A stretch of DNA of 7,001 nt from Chloroflexota bacterium (GTDB lineage: Bacteria; Chloroflexota; Anaerolineae; Promineifilales; Promineifilaceae), in assembly GCA_020353135.1 (NCBI GenBank), contig CP070688.1, positions 764,000 through 771,000 on the forward strand, read 5' to 3'. Below, in pieces: positions 5,999 through 7,001 of the stretch. The notes beneath the pieces are model-generated. The model was not told the DNA's origin. It searched no databases and was given only the letters and a program-made list of their open reading frames with translations. A program made the translations under genes and the position numbers. Position 1 is the stretch's first letter, and every line of letters begins with the position of its first letter.

Positions 5999-7001
5999 GT
6001 AAAAAAAGGCGGGCACTGGATTCAGACCAGCCTCAGTCCGGCGGCCGGACAAGTTTAATGGACTGGCTAGTACGCCTCGGCCTATTTGCGGCTGCTGTCG
6101 GCTTGTGCATGGCGGCCGGGTTACTGCTCTATACCCGTTGGCAGGATGCTCGGCTGGCCGGAATAGGCCCGAAGCTCGTCGGAGGCGCAAGTCTAAATCC
6201 AGTGCAGAGTCTGTATCTACGGGGTTACCTGGCATCCCGGGCCGGCGATCTGACCAGGCCGGCCGGATCGGGTGAAGATCAGCAATCCTTTGTCGTCGAT
6301 CCAGGTCAGAGCGCTGACGAGATAGCGGCCAATCTCGTCAGCGCCGGATTGCTGACGGACCACGAGCTTTTCCTTAATTACCTACGCTACTACGATCTTG
6401 ACTCCCGGCTTGAAGCTGGCGCCTATGAAGTGAGCCCCAAGTCGACCATACCTGAGCTGGCCGCTATATTGGGCCGGGCCACCGACTTGCAGGTCGATTT
6501 GACCTTTGTCGAAGGCTGGCGGCTGGAAGAAATGGCTCGATATCTCGAACTGCTGAGTCCGGCGCAAATCGACTCGGAAGAGTTCTTGACCCATGCCAGG
6601 CGCCAGGGCGCAATGGACCTGAGCGGCTATGATTTCTTGAGTTCCTTACCGGACAAGGCCTCGTTGGAGGGCTTCTTGTTCCCGGACACCTACCGGATCC
6701 CTGTCGAAGCCGACGCTGCATTTCTGATCGGTCAGATGCTGGCTAATTTTGACCGCCGGGTAACGCCAGCCATGCGTCAATCATTTGGCGCCGCTGGACT
6801 ATCGGTTTACGAAGCGGTCACTCTGGCTTCGATCGTGCAACGGGAGGCCGTTCTTAGCGAAGAACGGCCACTTATGGTAGGCGTATTCCTGAACCGCCTT
6901 GACCAGGGAATGTTACTCCAGGCCGATCCGACGGTTCAATATGCTGTCGGCTACCAGCCCACGGCCGATAGTTGGTGGAAAGTCCCACTGTATCAGACGG
7001 A
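5995..7001 (+). CDS. mltG: Endolytic murein transglycosylase MltG, 3' part missing
   Basis: Inner-membrane lytic transglycosylase (YceG family) that cuts nascent peptidoglycan strands and helps set their length. The visible 335 codons, which run off the right edge, contain a basic N-terminus (SKKRR), one transmembrane helix (about 24-46), a juxtamembrane stretch (about 54-96, with LNPVQSLYLRGYLA), a LysM-like domain (SFVVDPGQSADEIAANLVSAGLL to LEAGAYEVSP, 98-148) and the catalytic domain: TFVEGWRLEEMA (170-181), LEGFLFPDTYRI (224-235), ASIVQREAVLSEERP (278-292), VFLNRLDQGMLLQADPTVQYAVG (split at about 297-319). E284 matches the second Glu of the E. coli ASIVEKE motif, the catalytic residue there; the first Glu is Gln here. 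The missing part would hold the C-terminal catalytic loops. The start is fixed by the ATGA overlap with ruvX. Placement after alaS and ruvX matches the conserved order in Firmicutes. Confidence 0.96.
   Translation, partial: MSKKRRALDSDQPQSGGRTSLMDWLVRLGLFAAAVGLCMAAGLLLYTRWQDARLAGIGPKLVGGASLNPVQSLYLRGYLASRAGDLTRPAGSGEDQQSFVVDPGQSADEIAANLVSAGLLTDHELFLNYLRYYDLDSRLEAGAYEVSPKSTIPELAAILGRATDLQVDLTFVEGWRLEEMARYLELLSPAQIDSEEFLTHARRQGAMDLSGYDFLSSLPDKASLEGFLFPDTYRIPVEADAAFLIGQMLANFDRRVTPAMRQSFGAAGLSVYEAVTLASIVQREAVLSEERPLMVGVFLNRLDQGMLLQADPTVQYAVGYQPTADSWWKVPLYQT

Noticed and set aside
6001..6007. Run of seven A in codons 3-5 of mltG as a programmed frameshift site
   Set aside because: The frame continues correctly into a transmembrane helix and the MltG domains, no alternative frame yields a sensible product, and Lys-rich starts often carry such runs.
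6230..6275. Repeated GGCCGG-type hexamers as a repeat family
   Set aside because: They occur inside coding sequence in several frames across the window and follow the Gly/Ala/Arg codon choice of a GC-rich genome; no regular spacing is seen.

Overview
The window looks like a piece of a moderately GC-rich bacterial chromosome, most likely from Chloroflexota (Anaerolineae/Caldilineae-like). That placement is inferred from three things: the order alaS - baseplate-J-like membrane protein - ruvX - mltG, an MltG with a juxtamembrane insert of the kind I associate with that phylum, and a divergent secreted protein with a 'DTNGTGTIDTG'-type Ig-like domain followed by the start of a propeller-like region. 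No marker that decides taxonomy, such as rRNA, is present.

Layout. Bases 1-938 hold the 5' two-thirds or less of a minus-strand gene for an exported, probably surface-exposed protein; it runs off the left edge. Bases 939-1103 are a divergent intergenic region. It carries a near-consensus sigma-70-type promoter reading right (TTGACA-N17-TACAAT) and weaker candidate signals reading left. From 1104 to the right edge every gene is on the plus strand: alaS (complete, 904 codons), a 507-codon membrane protein with a baseplate-J-like extracytoplasmic domain (complete), ruvX/yqgF (complete) and mltG (5' part only). The spacing is tight: 24 bp between the first two genes and an ATGA overlap between ruvX and mltG. 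The exception is a gap of about 150 bp before ruvX, which holds two inverted repeats and a candidate extended -10 promoter.

How the genes fit together. AlaRS charges tRNA-Ala and clears mischarged tRNA. RuvX/YqgF acts in rRNA processing and/or as a resolvase-like nuclease. MltG is a membrane lytic transglycosylase that ends nascent glycan strands. In Firmicutes these three genes also sit in this order, with small genes between them (alaS-yrzL-ruvX-yrzB-mltG in Bacillus), so most of the window is an old housekeeping cluster. The unusual member is the membrane protein between alaS and ruvX: a cytoplasmic domain, an Arg-rich linker, one transmembrane helix and a phage-baseplate-J-like outer domain, with no other phage or injection-system gene in view. 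It is the best candidate here for undescribed biology. No CRISPR array, tRNA, rRNA or insertion sequence was seen.
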